Shown: positions 8,177-16,657 of the stretch, piece by piece
Position numbering within the stretch: the first letter of the stretch is position 1
Layout of the letters: each line of letters opens with the position of its first letter
Source of the DNA: Selenomonadaceae bacterium
Lineage (GTDB): Bacteria > Bacillota > Negativicutes > Selenomonadales > Selenomonadaceae
Length of the DNA stretch: 64,000 nt
NCBI GenBank assembly: GCA_017535925.1
Contig: JAFXTD010000045.1
Location: 23,304-87,303 of the forward strand
Direction of reading: 5' to 3'
The notes under the pieces: model-generated
Told to the model about the DNA's origin: nothing
The model's database searches: none
Seen by the model: only the letters and a program-made list of their open reading frames with translations
Translations under genes and position numbers: made by a program

Positions 8177-8860
8177 TTAATGATTGAGATTATCGCCGAA
8201 GTCAGCGGCAAAGGCAAGCACAAAAATTTTTTCCGCGCCGAGTGATTCCAAAACTTTGGCGCATTCCTTGCAAGTGGTGCCGGTCGTAAAAATATCGTCG
8301 ACGATTAAAATTTTCTTTCCGCTCAAGTCGAGGGGTTCTGTTGCCTCGAAGACGCCGCTCAAAATTTTTTCACGGTCAGCCTTACCGAGTTTGTAAAGCT
8401 TGGGCGTCGAACGAATCCTCTTCAAAATATTTTTGACGGGAAGATTATTCATCGCCAAAAAATCCTCGAAGATTTTTTCTGTCTGATTGAAGCCGCGCTC
8501 CTTGAAACGATCTTCATGAAGCGGGACGACCACCGCGAAATCGACGCCGCGCAGCAAATTTAAAACTTCCTCGCGCTTGGAAACGTCGTCGAGGATTTTT
8601 TTGAGGACGGGCACGACGTTAAGATTGTTATCGAATTTGAGATTGCGAAGAAGTTCGCGGGAGCCGTCACGATACTTTGTCACGCGCAAAACTTTTTCAA
8701 TCGGAGCGGGTGGTCTGTCATAAAAATCTACGCGGAAAATTTTTTCATGACAAGCCTCGCAAAATTGATGCGGCTCGTCGACAATCTTTTTGCAATTCGG
8801 ACAGCGCGGCGGGAAAATAAAAAAATTCACCGCCTCCCACACTTCGCGAAAGAAATTCAT
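8177..8860 (-). CDS. comF: ComF family phosphoribosyltransferase-like protein
   Basis: The 227-aa protein begins at the ATG at 8860 behind a GGTGG site. An N-terminal four-cysteine zinc-binding motif (CPNCKK---CEAC) precedes a type I phosphoribosyltransferase domain with the PRPP loop ILIVDDIFTTGTTCKEC near residue 190. ComF acts in DNA uptake during competence, and comEC lies 6 kb away. It stands first in a leftward run with mod. Confidence 0.88.
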   Translation of the reverse strand: MNFFREVWEAVNFFIFPPRCPNCKKIVDEPHQFCEACHEKIFRVDFYDRPPAPIEKVLRVTKYRDGSRELLRNLKFDNNLNVVPVLKKILDDVSKREEVLNLLRGVDFAVVVPLHEDRFKERGFNQTEKIFEDFLAMNNLPVKNILKRIRSTPKLYKLGKADREKILSGVFEATEPLDLSGKKILIVDDIFTTGTTCKECAKVLESLGAEKIFVLAFAADFGDNLNH

Positions 8861-8890
8861 GAGACCACCTCTATTCAGCTGAAAAAAATT

Positions 8891-8914
8891 CTGACCACTG
8901 ACCACTGACCACTC
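8891..8914. repeat. Heptamer repeat (TGACCAC x3)
   Basis: Three 7-bp units TGACCAC in tandem stand upstream of comF. No inverted partner is evident, unlike the longer members. Confidence 0.6.
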
Positions 8915-9013
8915 CTTGTATACTTAAGACAAAGGATTTGCAATGCGGCAAGGCGTGTGATAAACTTTCGCACAAGTATAACAAAATAATTTGAGATTTA
9001 GTAGGTGAAGACT

Positions 9014-10087
9014 TTGAAAGGGAAATTGATACTGGAGGACGGCACGACATTTCGCGGGCAACTGTTCGGCGGCTCGAACGCCACGACGGAGGGCGAAGTC
9101 GTCTTTAACACGGGCATGACCGGCTATCAAGAAATTTTGACCGACCCGTCGTATTGTCGACAAATCGTCACGCTGACATATCCGCTGATTGGCAATTACG
9201 GCACGGCAAAACAATTTAATCAAAGCCGGAAAAGTTTTGTAGGCGGTTTGGTCGTTGGCGAAATATGCGAAAAACCTTCAAGCAGCTCAATGGAAAAGAC
9301 TTTGCCCGAATTCCTCACGGCGGAGAAAATCCCTTGCCTCTATGACGTGGACACTCGCGCCTTGACGAGGAAAATTCGTTCGGCGGGCACAATGAAAGGC
9401 GTGATTGTCAGCGAATACACCTCGCAGAGCACGATAAACGAAATGATGTCGTTGCCTATTAGGAAAAATGTCGTCGAACAGGTGACGACGCCCGTAAGCT
9501 ACACGCTCGACGCAAGAGAAGGCGCGCCGTATGTAGTGACAATGGATTTTGGTATCAAGAAAAATATCCTCAACGCCTTGCGCAAATTGGGTTGTAAAGT
9601 TACGGTTGTCCCTGCCAAAACACCCGCCGAAGCAATTCTTGCGCTCAAGCCCGACGGAATTTTTTTATCAAACGGACCCGGCGACCCCAAAGACGTTCCC
9701 GAAATTATCCGCGAGGTAAGAAAACTTATCGGGCAGCGACCCATGTTCGGCATTTGCTTGGGACATCAGATTTTGGCTTTGGCAATGGGCGCGAACACTT
9801 ACAAATTGAAATTCGGACATCGCGGCTCCAATCAGCCCGTGAAAAATTTGGAGACGGGCAAGGTTGCAATCACCGCGCAGAATCACGGCTACGCAATCGA
9901 CGCAAAATCTTTGCAAGGTCTGCCGGTAAAAATTACTCACGTCTCGTTGAACGACGGCACGGTCGAGGGCTTCCGTCATACGTCTTTGCCGATAAGTTCC
10001 GTGCAATATCATCCCGAAGCCGCGCCCGGTCCCAACGACAGTGTCCGCCTCTTCGACGAATTCTTGGCTGCAATGCGTAATTCGTAA
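9014..10087 (+). CDS. carA: Carbamoyl-phosphate synthase small (glutaminase) subunit
   Basis: The protein of about 357 aa hydrolyses glutamine and passes ammonia to CarB for arginine and pyrimidine synthesis. The class I glutaminase triad is visible: FGICLGH (Cys) near residue 245 and QYHPEAAPGP (His, Glu) near 330. The TTG at 9014 gives the usual MKGKLILEDG start and has AGGTG 6 nt upstream; a GTG at 9005 in the same frame lacks such a site. The last codons (MRNS) are contributed by a TGCGTAA-type repeat. Confidence 0.93.
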   Translation: MKGKLILEDGTTFRGQLFGGSNATTEGEVVFNTGMTGYQEILTDPSYCRQIVTLTYPLIGNYGTAKQFNQSRKSFVGGLVVGEICEKPSSSSMEKTLPEFLTAEKIPCLYDVDTRALTRKIRSAGTMKGVIVSEYTSQSTINEMMSLPIRKNVVEQVTTPVSYTLDAREGAPYVVTMDFGIKKNILNALRKLGCKVTVVPAKTPAEAILALKPDGIFLSNGPGDPKDVPEIIREVRKLIGQRPMFGICLGHQILALAMGANTYKLKFGHRGSNQPVKNLETGKVAITAQNHGYAIDAKSLQGLPVKITHVSLNDGTVEGFRHTSLPISSVQYHPEAAPGPNDSVRLFDEFLAAMRNS

Positions 10088-10103
10088 TGCGCAATGCGCA
10101 ATT
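10071..10103. repeat. Heptamer repeat (TGCGTAA / TGCGCAA type), left arm
   Basis: Tandem 7-bp units ending carA. An inverted partner lies at 10422-10452, with a small gene in between, so the pair frames that gene. Confidence 0.75.
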
Positions 10104-10118
10104 AATCGGAAATGAAAA

Positions 10119-10406
10119 ATGAGAGAGCCTAATTTGATAGTTGATAAAAGCATGGCGTTTGCTGTCAGGATTGTAAATCTTTATAAATATCTTAAAGATA
10201 AACATTCGAAATACGTTCTTTCAAAACAAGTGTTACGCAGCGGCACAAGTATAGGTGCCAATGTCAAAGAAGCTACTCGTGCTCAATCAAAGGCAGATTT
10301 CAAGACGAAATACATAACCGAAGACCAAGCTGAAAGTCTACTCCCTGACTGTGTGGAACTCATAAAGATTTTGATTGCAATTACAAAAACCGTAAGCAAT
10401 TCGTGA
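10119..10406 (+). CDS. Four-helix-bundle protein (S23/rRNA-intervening-sequence type), internally shortened
   Basis: The 95-aa product starts like the four-helix-bundle family: AVRIVNLYKYLKD, then LSKQVLRSGTSIGANVKEA. After QSKADF the usual KMSIALKEASETEYWL helix of about 20 residues is absent, and the frame resumes at the final helix (LLPDCVELIKILIAI). Family members are about 115-125 aa, so this looks like an in-frame deletion. The gene lies between inverted copies of a repeat that is dispersed in the window, inside the carA-carB pair. Function of the family is unknown; some members are linked to retroelement accessory proteins. Confidence 0.7.
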   Translation: MREPNLIVDKSMAFAVRIVNLYKYLKDKHSKYVLSKQVLRSGTSIGANVKEATRAQSKADFKTKYITEDQAESLLPDCVELIKILIAITKTVSNS

Positions 10407-10421
10407 CGACGCAACTTTTTT

Positions 10422-10452
10422 CATTGCGCATTACGCATTGCGCATTACGCAT
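10422..10452. repeat. Heptamer repeat (TGCGCAT/TACGCAT type), right arm
   Basis: Inverted counterpart of 10071-10103. It ends 6 bp before the carB ribosome binding site. Confidence 0.75.
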
Positions 10453-10472
10453 TTCTAAGGAGGCACAAAGCT

Positions 10473-13400
10473 TTGCCTAAGAAAAAAAATCTCAATAAAA
10501 TAATCGTCATCGGTTCGGGGCCGATAATCATAGGGCAGGCAGCGGAATTCGACTACGCCGGCTCGCAAGCTTGTCGTTCGCTCAAAGAGGAAGGCTTGGA
10601 AGTCGTTCTCGTCAATTCAAATCCCGCAACGATAATGACCGACGCAAACATTGCCGACCGCGTTTATATCGAGCCGCTGACCGTAGACTTTTTGACGGCG
10701 ATAATTGAAAAGGAACGCCCGGACGGATTGCTTGCGACTCTCGGCGGACAGGCGGGCTTGAATTTGGCAGTTCAGTTGGCGGAGAGCGGCGCGCTTGAAA
10801 AATACAACGTCGAACTTTTGGGCACGTCGATTGAGGCGATTAAGAAAGCCGAAGACCGCGAAATGTTTAAAGAGACAATGGAACGAATCGGCGAACCGAT
10901 TCCCGAATCCGTAATCGTCGAGGACATTCACGGCGCGATTGACTTCGCAAACCAAATCGGCTACCCGCTGATTGTTCGTCCCGCTTACACACTCGGCGGC
11001 ACGGGCGGCGGCATTGCCAACAACGAGGAAGAACTTATCGAAATTACTCTGCGCGGACTCAAGTACTCAATGATTGGTCAAGTTTTGATTGAACGTTCAA
11101 TCGCGGGCTGGAAAGAAATTGAGTACGAGGTCATGCGCGACGGCAACGACAACTGCATAACGATTTGCTCAATGGAAAATTTCGACCCCGTCGGAGTTCA
11201 TACGGGCGATTCAATCGTTGTTGCCCCTACTCAAACGCTCAACGACCACGAGTATCAGCTTTTGCGTTCGGCAAGTTTGAAAATCATCCGCGCACTTGAA
11301 ATTGAGGGCGGCTGTAATATTCAATTTGCGCTTGACCCGAAGAGCGACAATTATTACGTTATCGAAGTCAATCCCCGCGTCAGTCGAAGTTCCGCGCTTG
11401 CGTCGAAGGCAACGGGCTATCCGATTGCGAAAGTCAGCGTCAAGATTGCAATCGGCTACACGCTTGACGAAATTGTCAACGCCGTCACCAAGACAACCAA
11501 AGCTTGCTTCGAACCGAGCGTAGATTATATCGTTGTGAAGTTCCCGCGTTGGCCGTTCGATAAATTTGTTTATGCCGACACAACCCTTGGCACGCAAATG
11601 AAAGCAACGGGCGAAGTCATGAGCCTCGACCGAACTTTTGAGGGCGCGATTTTGAAAGCCGTCCGCAGTTTGGAAATCGGAGTCAATCGCTTGCACATGG
11701 ACAAGATGGACGATTGGGACAATGCAAAAATTAAAAAGCGTCTAAGTCGCGTCGACGACGAGCGGCTTTTCCTTATCGCCGAAGCTCTGCGCAGAGGCAT
11801 CGCCACGCCCGAAGAAATTTCCGAAATCACGAAGATTGACCGCTGGTTTATCGACAAGATTAAAAATATCGCCGATATGGAAGTTCGTTTGCAAAAGGGC
11901 GAACTCAATGCAAAGGCTCTGCGCGAGGCAAAACTTTTGGGCTTGGCGGACAAATCCATTTCCGAATTGACCGGCACCGGTATCAAAGAGATTCGCGACA
12001 TGCGCAAGCAATTTAAAATTCTTCCAGTGTACAAAATGGTTGACACCTGCGCAGCGGAATTCGAGGCAGCGACGCCCTACTACTATTCGACTTATCACGG
12101 CGAAGTTGACGAGGTGGAAGTCAGCAACAAGAAAAAAATTATCGTCTTGGGTTCCGGACCGATTAGGATTGGTCAAGGCGTCGAATTCGATTATTGCTCC
12201 GTGCACAGCGTTTGGGCTCTGCGCGAGGCAGGTATCGAGGCGATTATCATAAACAACAACCCCGAAACCGTTTCGACCGACTTCGACATTTCCGACAAAC
12301 TTTATTTCGAGCCGCTCACGACCGAAGACGTTTTGAATATCGTCGACAAGGAAAGACCCGACGGCGTTATCGTTCAATTCGGCGGACAGACTGCGATTAA
12401 TCTTGCGGCTTCTTTGGCGGAGGCAGGCGTTAAAATTTTCGGGACAAGCGTCGACGACATCGACCGCGCAGAAGACCGTGAACGATTCGACGAAATGTTG
12501 ACCGAATTAAATATTCCTCGCCCGAAAGGAATCAGCGTTACAAACCTCGACGACGCGATAACCGGTGCGGAAAATATCGGCTACCCCGTCATGGTTCGTC
12601 CAAGTTACGTTTTGGGCGGGCGCGCGATGGAAATCGTCTACAACGAGGAAGAACTTCGCGATTACATGAGCCGCGCCGTCAAAGTCACTCCCGACCATCC
12701 TGTTTTGGTTGACAGATACATGCAGGGCACGGAGGTTGAGGTTGACGCTATCTCTGACGGAATCGACGTGGTTATTCCCGGCATTATGGAACACGTTGAA
12801 AGAGCGGGCGTTCACAGCGGAGATTCAATCGCCGTTTATCCTCCGCAAACTCTTCCGTCGAAAGTCATTTACACGATAACCGACTACACCAAACGCATGG
12901 CTCTCGCGCTCAAAGTCAAAGGCTTGCTGAATATTCAATACGTCGTGGCGGACGGCAAGGTTTATGTTATCGAAGTCAATCCTCGCTCAAGCCGCACGGT
13001 TCCTTTCTTGAGCAAAGTCACGAATATTAAAATGGTCAACGTGGCAACGCGGGCGGCTCTGGGCAAGACGCTCAAGGAAATGGGCTACTATTCGGGACTC
13101 GTCGAACCCAAGCCTTATGTTGCCGTCAAAGCTCCCGTGTTTTCCTTCGCGAAGATGCAAGACGTTGATATTTCTCTCGGACCCGAAATGAAATCGACGG
13201 GCGAAGTCATGGGCATTGATTATCACTACGCCCGCGCTCTTTACAAGGCTATAACCGGCGCAGGCATGAACATTCCCAAGAACGGTTGCATTTTGTTCAC
13301 GGTCGCCGATAAGGACAAGGAAGAAATGAAACAGCTCGCCAAAGCTTTTTCCGAACTCGGCTTTAAGATTGTTGCAACGGAAGGCACCGCCAAAGCTTTG

Positions 13401-13700
13401 CAATCAATCGGAATCGACGCGGAAATTGTCGGCAAAGTTCATCAGCGCAGCACCGATATTATCCAAATGATTAAGCTCGGAAAGATTCACATGGTCGTGA
13501 ACACTCAAGCTCCCGGTAAACACATTGCCAAAGACGGTTTCCGCATTCGTCGTGCGACGGTTGAGCTGGGCGTTCCCTGCCTCACCAGTCTCGACACGGC
13601 TTGGGAAGTTATGCGCGTTTTAACTTTCATGCGAGACAGAAGGCTTGTCTATTCGCTGGCGATTCAAGATTACGTCGGCGGCGGTGACGCTCTGGCATGA
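10473..13700 (+). CDS. carB: Carbamoyl-phosphate synthase large subunit
   Basis: The 1075-aa protein has the two homologous ATP-grasp halves, each opening with a GSGPI-IGQ--EFDY motif (near residues 12 and 560). A C-terminal MGS-like allosteric domain spans about 940-1075. It makes carbamoyl phosphate from ammonia, bicarbonate and two ATP. The start is TTG, 8 nt after AAGGAGG. Its ATGA end overlaps the start of a BrnT-like gene by 4 nt, so translation of the two is probably coupled. Confidence 0.97.
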   Translation: MPKKKNLNKIIVIGSGPIIIGQAAEFDYAGSQACRSLKEEGLEVVLVNSNPATIMTDANIADRVYIEPLTVDFLTAIIEKERPDGLLATLGGQAGLNLAVQLAESGALEKYNVELLGTSIEAIKKAEDREMFKETMERIGEPIPESVIVEDIHGAIDFANQIGYPLIVRPAYTLGGTGGGIANNEEELIEITLRGLKYSMIGQVLIERSIAGWKEIEYEVMRDGNDNCITICSMENFDPVGVHTGDSIVVAPTQTLNDHEYQLLRSASLKIIRALEIEGGCNIQFALDPKSDNYYVIEVNPRVSRSSALASKATGYPIAKVSVKIAIGYTLDEIVNAVTKTTKACFEPSVDYIVVKFPRWPFDKFVYADTTLGTQMKATGEVMSLDRTFEGAILKAVRSLEIGVNRLHMDKMDDWDNAKIKKRLSRVDDERLFLIAEALRRGIATPEEISEITKIDRWFIDKIKNIADMEVRLQKGELNAKALREAKLLGLADKSISELTGTGIKEIRDMRKQFKILPVYKMVDTCAAEFEAATPYYYSTYHGEVDEVEVSNKKKIIVLGSGPIRIGQGVEFDYCSVHSVWALREAGIEAIIINNNPETVSTDFDISDKLYFEPLTTEDVLNIVDKERPDGVIVQFGGQTAINLAASLAEAGVKIFGTSVDDIDRAEDRERFDEMLTELNIPRPKGISVTNLDDAITGAENIGYPVMVRPSYVLGGRAMEIVYNEEELRDYMSRAVKVTPDHPVLVDRYMQGTEVEVDAISDGIDVVIPGIMEHVERAGVHSGDSIAVYPPQTLPSKVIYTITDYTKRMALALKVKGLLNIQYVVADGKVYVIEVNPRSSRTVPFLSKVTNIKMVNVATRAALGKTLKEMGYYSGLVEPKPYVAVKAPVFSFAKMQDVDISLGPEMKSTGEVMGIDYHYARALYKAITGAGMNIPKNGCILFTVADKDKEEMKQLAKAFSELGFKIVATEGTAKALQSIGIDAEIVGKVHQRSTDIIQMIKLGKIHMVVNTQAPGKHIAKDGFRIRRATVELGVPCLTSLDTAWEVMRVLTFMRDRRLVYSLAIQDYVGGGDALA

Positions 13701-14020
13701 GTGACGTTGAAAGAGTTATAAATTATCAGCTTTTTGGCTGGGATAACGAAAAGGCAGAATTGAATTGGAGTAAACATACCATAAGTTTTGAGGACGCAGC
13801 GCAAGTCTTTGCAGATGAAAATCGAATTGAACGTTTCGATTCTTTGCATTCGGATGAAGAAGACAGATACATAACAATCGGGCGTGTCAGAGAAATTTTG
13901 TTTGTTGTTTATACCGAACGCATAAATGCCGACAGTATTAATGTCACACGATTAATCTCGGCAAGAAGAGCTACCAAACAGGAAAGGAGGGATTATTATG
14001 ATGGTATACAAATGGATTGA
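13697..14020 (+). CDS. BrnT family toxin (copy 1)
   Basis: The 107-aa protein shows the BrnT pattern: [26 protein letters not shown], here noted as W-D--KA--N--KH-I-FE-A--VF, then [14 protein letters not shown] and a C-terminal [16 protein letters not shown]. BrnT is a ribonuclease-fold toxin neutralised by BrnA. It starts within the carB stop (ATGA), an odd place for a toxin gene, and overlaps the following antitoxin-like gene by 23 nt. It is clearly related to, but diverged from, the two copies at 31.7 and 32.2 kb. Confidence 0.85.
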   Translation: MSDVERVINYQLFGWDNEKAELNWSKHTISFEDAAQVFADENRIERFDSLHSDEEDRYITIGRVREILFVVYTERINADSINVTRLISARRATKQERRDYYDGIQMD

Positions 14021-14183
14021 TGTCGGAGCACCGCTTACGCCCGAACAAATCGAACGCCTGAAACTTTTGGAAAATATGACCGACGATGATATTGTTTTCG
14101 ACGAAGACTGCCCGCCACAAACCGAAGAACAGCTTAAGCAATTCAAGCGCGTAAATCCTCGTCCGAAGAAGGCGGCAAGCTAA
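13998..14183 (+). CDS. BrnA-like antitoxin (copy 1), short form
   Basis: The 61-aa protein begins inside the end of brnT with AAAGGAGG 8 nt upstream. It has an acidic middle (MTDDDIVFDEDCPPQTEEQ) and ends in RPKKAAS. Typical BrnA continues after such a basic tail with a ribbon-helix-helix domain, which is missing here. It may therefore neutralise BrnT without repressing the operon. Its end overlaps the convergent comEC end by 4 nt. Confidence 0.65.
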   Translation: MMVYKWIDVGAPLTPEQIERLKLLENMTDDDIVFDEDCPPQTEEQLKQFKRVNPRPKKAAS

Positions 14184-16561
14184 TTTTTGTTGAAAGTCTC
14201 GACGCTTAAAGTTTTTCCGTCCGTTTTGAATTTAATCAAGCCGTCGCGGTCTGTGCGATAAATTTTCGTCGGAAGATTTTCCAAACGCTCCAAAATTTCC
14301 GGGCGGGGATGTCCGAAAGAATTTCCGTAGCCGACACAAATCACGGAACATTTCGGTTTGACGGCTCGCAAAAATTCTTCACTTGAACTCGTCTTGCTGC
14401 CGTGATGCGCAACTTTCAGGATGGTGCTCTGAACGTCGACGCCCTCGCGAAGAATCTGCGCCTCCATATCCGTGACGAGGTCGCCCGTGATTAGAAAACT
14501 CACTCCGCCGTAACGAATTCGATAGACGTTGGAAATTTCGTTGCCCGTTCCGACACGCGGCGCGAATAAAATTTCAACTTGAACACCGTCGATTAAAAAT
14601 TTTTCTCCGGCGTGACCGGCTCGAAGGGGCGGCAAATATTCTTCCGCGATACCGAAGACAGAAGCATATTCCGATTTATTTTCTCCCGCAGTGATAACCT
14701 CACCGACGGGAAATTTTTTTATCACGGAACCTGCGCCGCCTGCATGGTCTTCATGAACGTGCGTCAAAAAAATTTTTTCGACAGCGCGAATATTTTCGTG
14801 CTTGAGATACGGAACGACGACGCGCCCGCCAACGTCAAACATTTTTTCGCGAACGCCGCCCGTGTCGAAGATTAAACATTTTTTATTCGGCGTGACGACA
14901 ACCGCGCAATCGCCTTGACCGACATCGACGAAGCTGACTTCAACCTCGCCCGTCTTGAAAATATTTACCGCAAGCAAAAAAATTATCGGCAACAAAATTA
15001 TCGGGCGTCGAAGAATCAGTGCGGCGTAATAAAAAAAGCCTGCCGCCAATCCGAGAGTAGGCACTTGCACCGCACTCAACGGCAACTTTACGAAAATGCG
15101 ATTTATTTCCGCGCCGAGCCCGAAGATTAAAGCTTCCGCCGTGAAAAAAATTTTTCCGACGATTGGAACGACCGCCGCGATTATTCCGCCCAAAAGTCCT
15201 CCGACAATTACAATCTCAAGCACAGGCATGACGAACGCATTTGCCAAGACCGAACTCAACGAAATTCGATTGAAGTACCACACGACCACCGGCAGGCTCG
15301 CCAACTGCGCGGCTATCGTCATTGAGGCAGCCTCCGCAAACCAATTAGGAATTAGGAATGAGGAATGAGGAATTAATTTCGCAACGTAATCATTCCTAAT
15401 TCCTAATTCCTCATTACTAATTGACTTTCGCAAGTCTTCAGATAAATACATCAGCCCCGCTGTCGAAGTGAAGCTCAACTGGAAACTCACGTCGAACAAA
15501 AGCAACGGCTGATTAATCAGCATGGCAAGCGCGGTTAAAGTCAAGAGGCGCGCTCCTTCAGCCTCCGCGTCGAGTGTCTTTGCCAAAAAAATTAAAATGC
15601 CCATCGTCGCCGAACGCAAGACTTGCGGCAAAAGCCCGCTCAATATCGCGTAGGTTCCGATAACGAAAAAGCCGATTGCGAACTGCAAACCTTTCGGCAA
15701 CCTCAACATCAAGCAAAGCCAAGCCGTTGCCATTGCCAACATGCTCATGTGCGAGCCGCTGACCGATAAAATGTGGACAATGCCCGTCGTTTGAAAGTCT
15801 TCGACGAGTTCGGGATTAAGTCCTGCGTAGCCGCCGAAGAGCATTGCAAAAATCGCCGCCGCATCTTCCCTCGACATGACGCTTGCCATTGATTCGCGAT
15901 AGTGTTCACGAATTGCCGCAACGATTCTCAAAAATTTTATCCAAAGCCCGCCGTCGACTTCCTCAATCGAAATGCCTTGCTTATTCGCCGAAAGCCGCGC
16001 GGTAATTCCGTCAGCCTTCATGCGAGTGACGCCGTCGATTTGTCCGGGATTGTTGTAGTTGTGCAAGAGCTTGAGGTTGCCGCCGAAAAAAATTTTATCG
16101 CCGATTCGAGCCGCCGGTAAAGGTTCGCCGTCCTTCGGGTAGCAAGTCAAAATCAATCCGCCGCAAATTTTTTGAGAGGTATCCTTGAGCTTGATTATCT
16201 TCGCGTCGACGACAAAGCGCACTTGAGTTAAACCGTTCGGCAAAATTTTTACTTGCGACTCCTCACGAACGACGCCCGAAATTTGAACGGCTTGCCCCGC
16301 GAATTTTGAAACGTCATCGGGCGGAAGGTTATCGACTGCAAAAAATCTCAAGCCTCCGAGCGCAAAAAAAATTATCGGACAGATTATCCATGCCGTCAAA
16401 TTTTTTCGCCGCCATGTAATCAACAATCCGATTATACTTGCCGCCGCGCAGGCTCCGATTAAAAATTTCGGTGTGCGCGAAAAATATTCCATAAAAATAA
16501 TTCCCGCCGCCAAAGCCGCGAGTGTGACATTCAAAAATGAATCCGAAACCTTAACCTTCAT
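14180..16561 (-). CDS. comEC: ComEC/Rec2 family DNA uptake channel
   Basis: The 793-aa integral membrane protein carries transformation DNA across the membrane. It has N-terminal helices and an OB-like region, a Competence domain with many helices (about 230-520), and a C-terminal metallo-beta-lactamase-like domain (THVHEDHAGG near 600, VAHHGSKTSS near 720). Residues about 380-407 are encoded by a palindromic heptamer repeat inserted in frame between membrane segments. The frame stays open, so the gene may still be active. Confidence 0.92.
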   Translation of the reverse strand: MKVKVSDSFLNVTLAALAAGIIFMEYFSRTPKFLIGACAAASIIGLLITWRRKNLTAWIICPIIFFALGGLRFFAVDNLPPDDVSKFAGQAVQISGVVREESQVKILPNGLTQVRFVVDAKIIKLKDTSQKICGGLILTCYPKDGEPLPAARIGDKIFFGGNLKLLHNYNNPGQIDGVTRMKADGITARLSANKQGISIEEVDGGLWIKFLRIVAAIREHYRESMASVMSREDAAAIFAMLFGGYAGLNPELVEDFQTTGIVHILSVSGSHMSMLAMATAWLCLMLRLPKGLQFAIGFFVIGTYAILSGLLPQVLRSATMGILIFLAKTLDAEAEGARLLTLTALAMLINQPLLLFDVSFQLSFTSTAGLMYLSEDLRKSISNEELGIRNDYVAKLIPHSSFLIPNWFAEAASMTIAAQLASLPVVVWYFNRISLSSVLANAFVMPVLEIVIVGGLLGGIIAAVVPIVGKIFFTAEALIFGLGAEINRIFVKLPLSAVQVPTLGLAAGFFYYAALILRRPIILLPIIFLLAVNIFKTGEVEVSFVDVGQGDCAVVVTPNKKCLIFDTGGVREKMFDVGGRVVVPYLKHENIRAVEKIFLTHVHEDHAGGAGSVIKKFPVGEVITAGENKSEYASVFGIAEEYLPPLRAGHAGEKFLIDGVQVEILFAPRVGTGNEISNVYRIRYGGVSFLITGDLVTDMEAQILREGVDVQSTILKVAHHGSKTSSSEEFLRAVKPKCSVICVGYGNSFGHPRPEILERLENLPTKIYRTDRDGLIKFKTDGKTLSVETFNKN
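15340..15424. repeat. Palindromic heptamer repeat inserted in frame within comEC
   Basis: AGGAATT-type units (15343-15375) and their complement, ATTCCTA units (15389-15417), flank a short spacer. They encode roughly ISNEELGIRN and PHSSFLIPN of ComEC. Confidence 0.85.
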
Positions 16562-16610
16562 AATAAACTCGTCTTAAAAATTTAAATTCGGAAACTTGCA
16601 GGAATCGGCA

Positions 16611-16657
16611 ACTGTCAGCTGTCAGCTTTTTAATTCCTAATTCCTAATTCCTAATTG
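16611..16657. repeat. Heptamer repeat (CTGTCAG and ATTCCTA units) at the lon 3' end
   Basis: Units GTCAGCT and ATTCCTA in tandem. The second set provides the last residues LGIRN and the stop of the protease gene. Confidence 0.75.

Noticed and set aside
8906..9013. tRNA or riboswitch upstream of carA
   Set aside because: No cloverleaf or PyrR-type anti-terminator hairpin could be drawn with confidence in this short gap.
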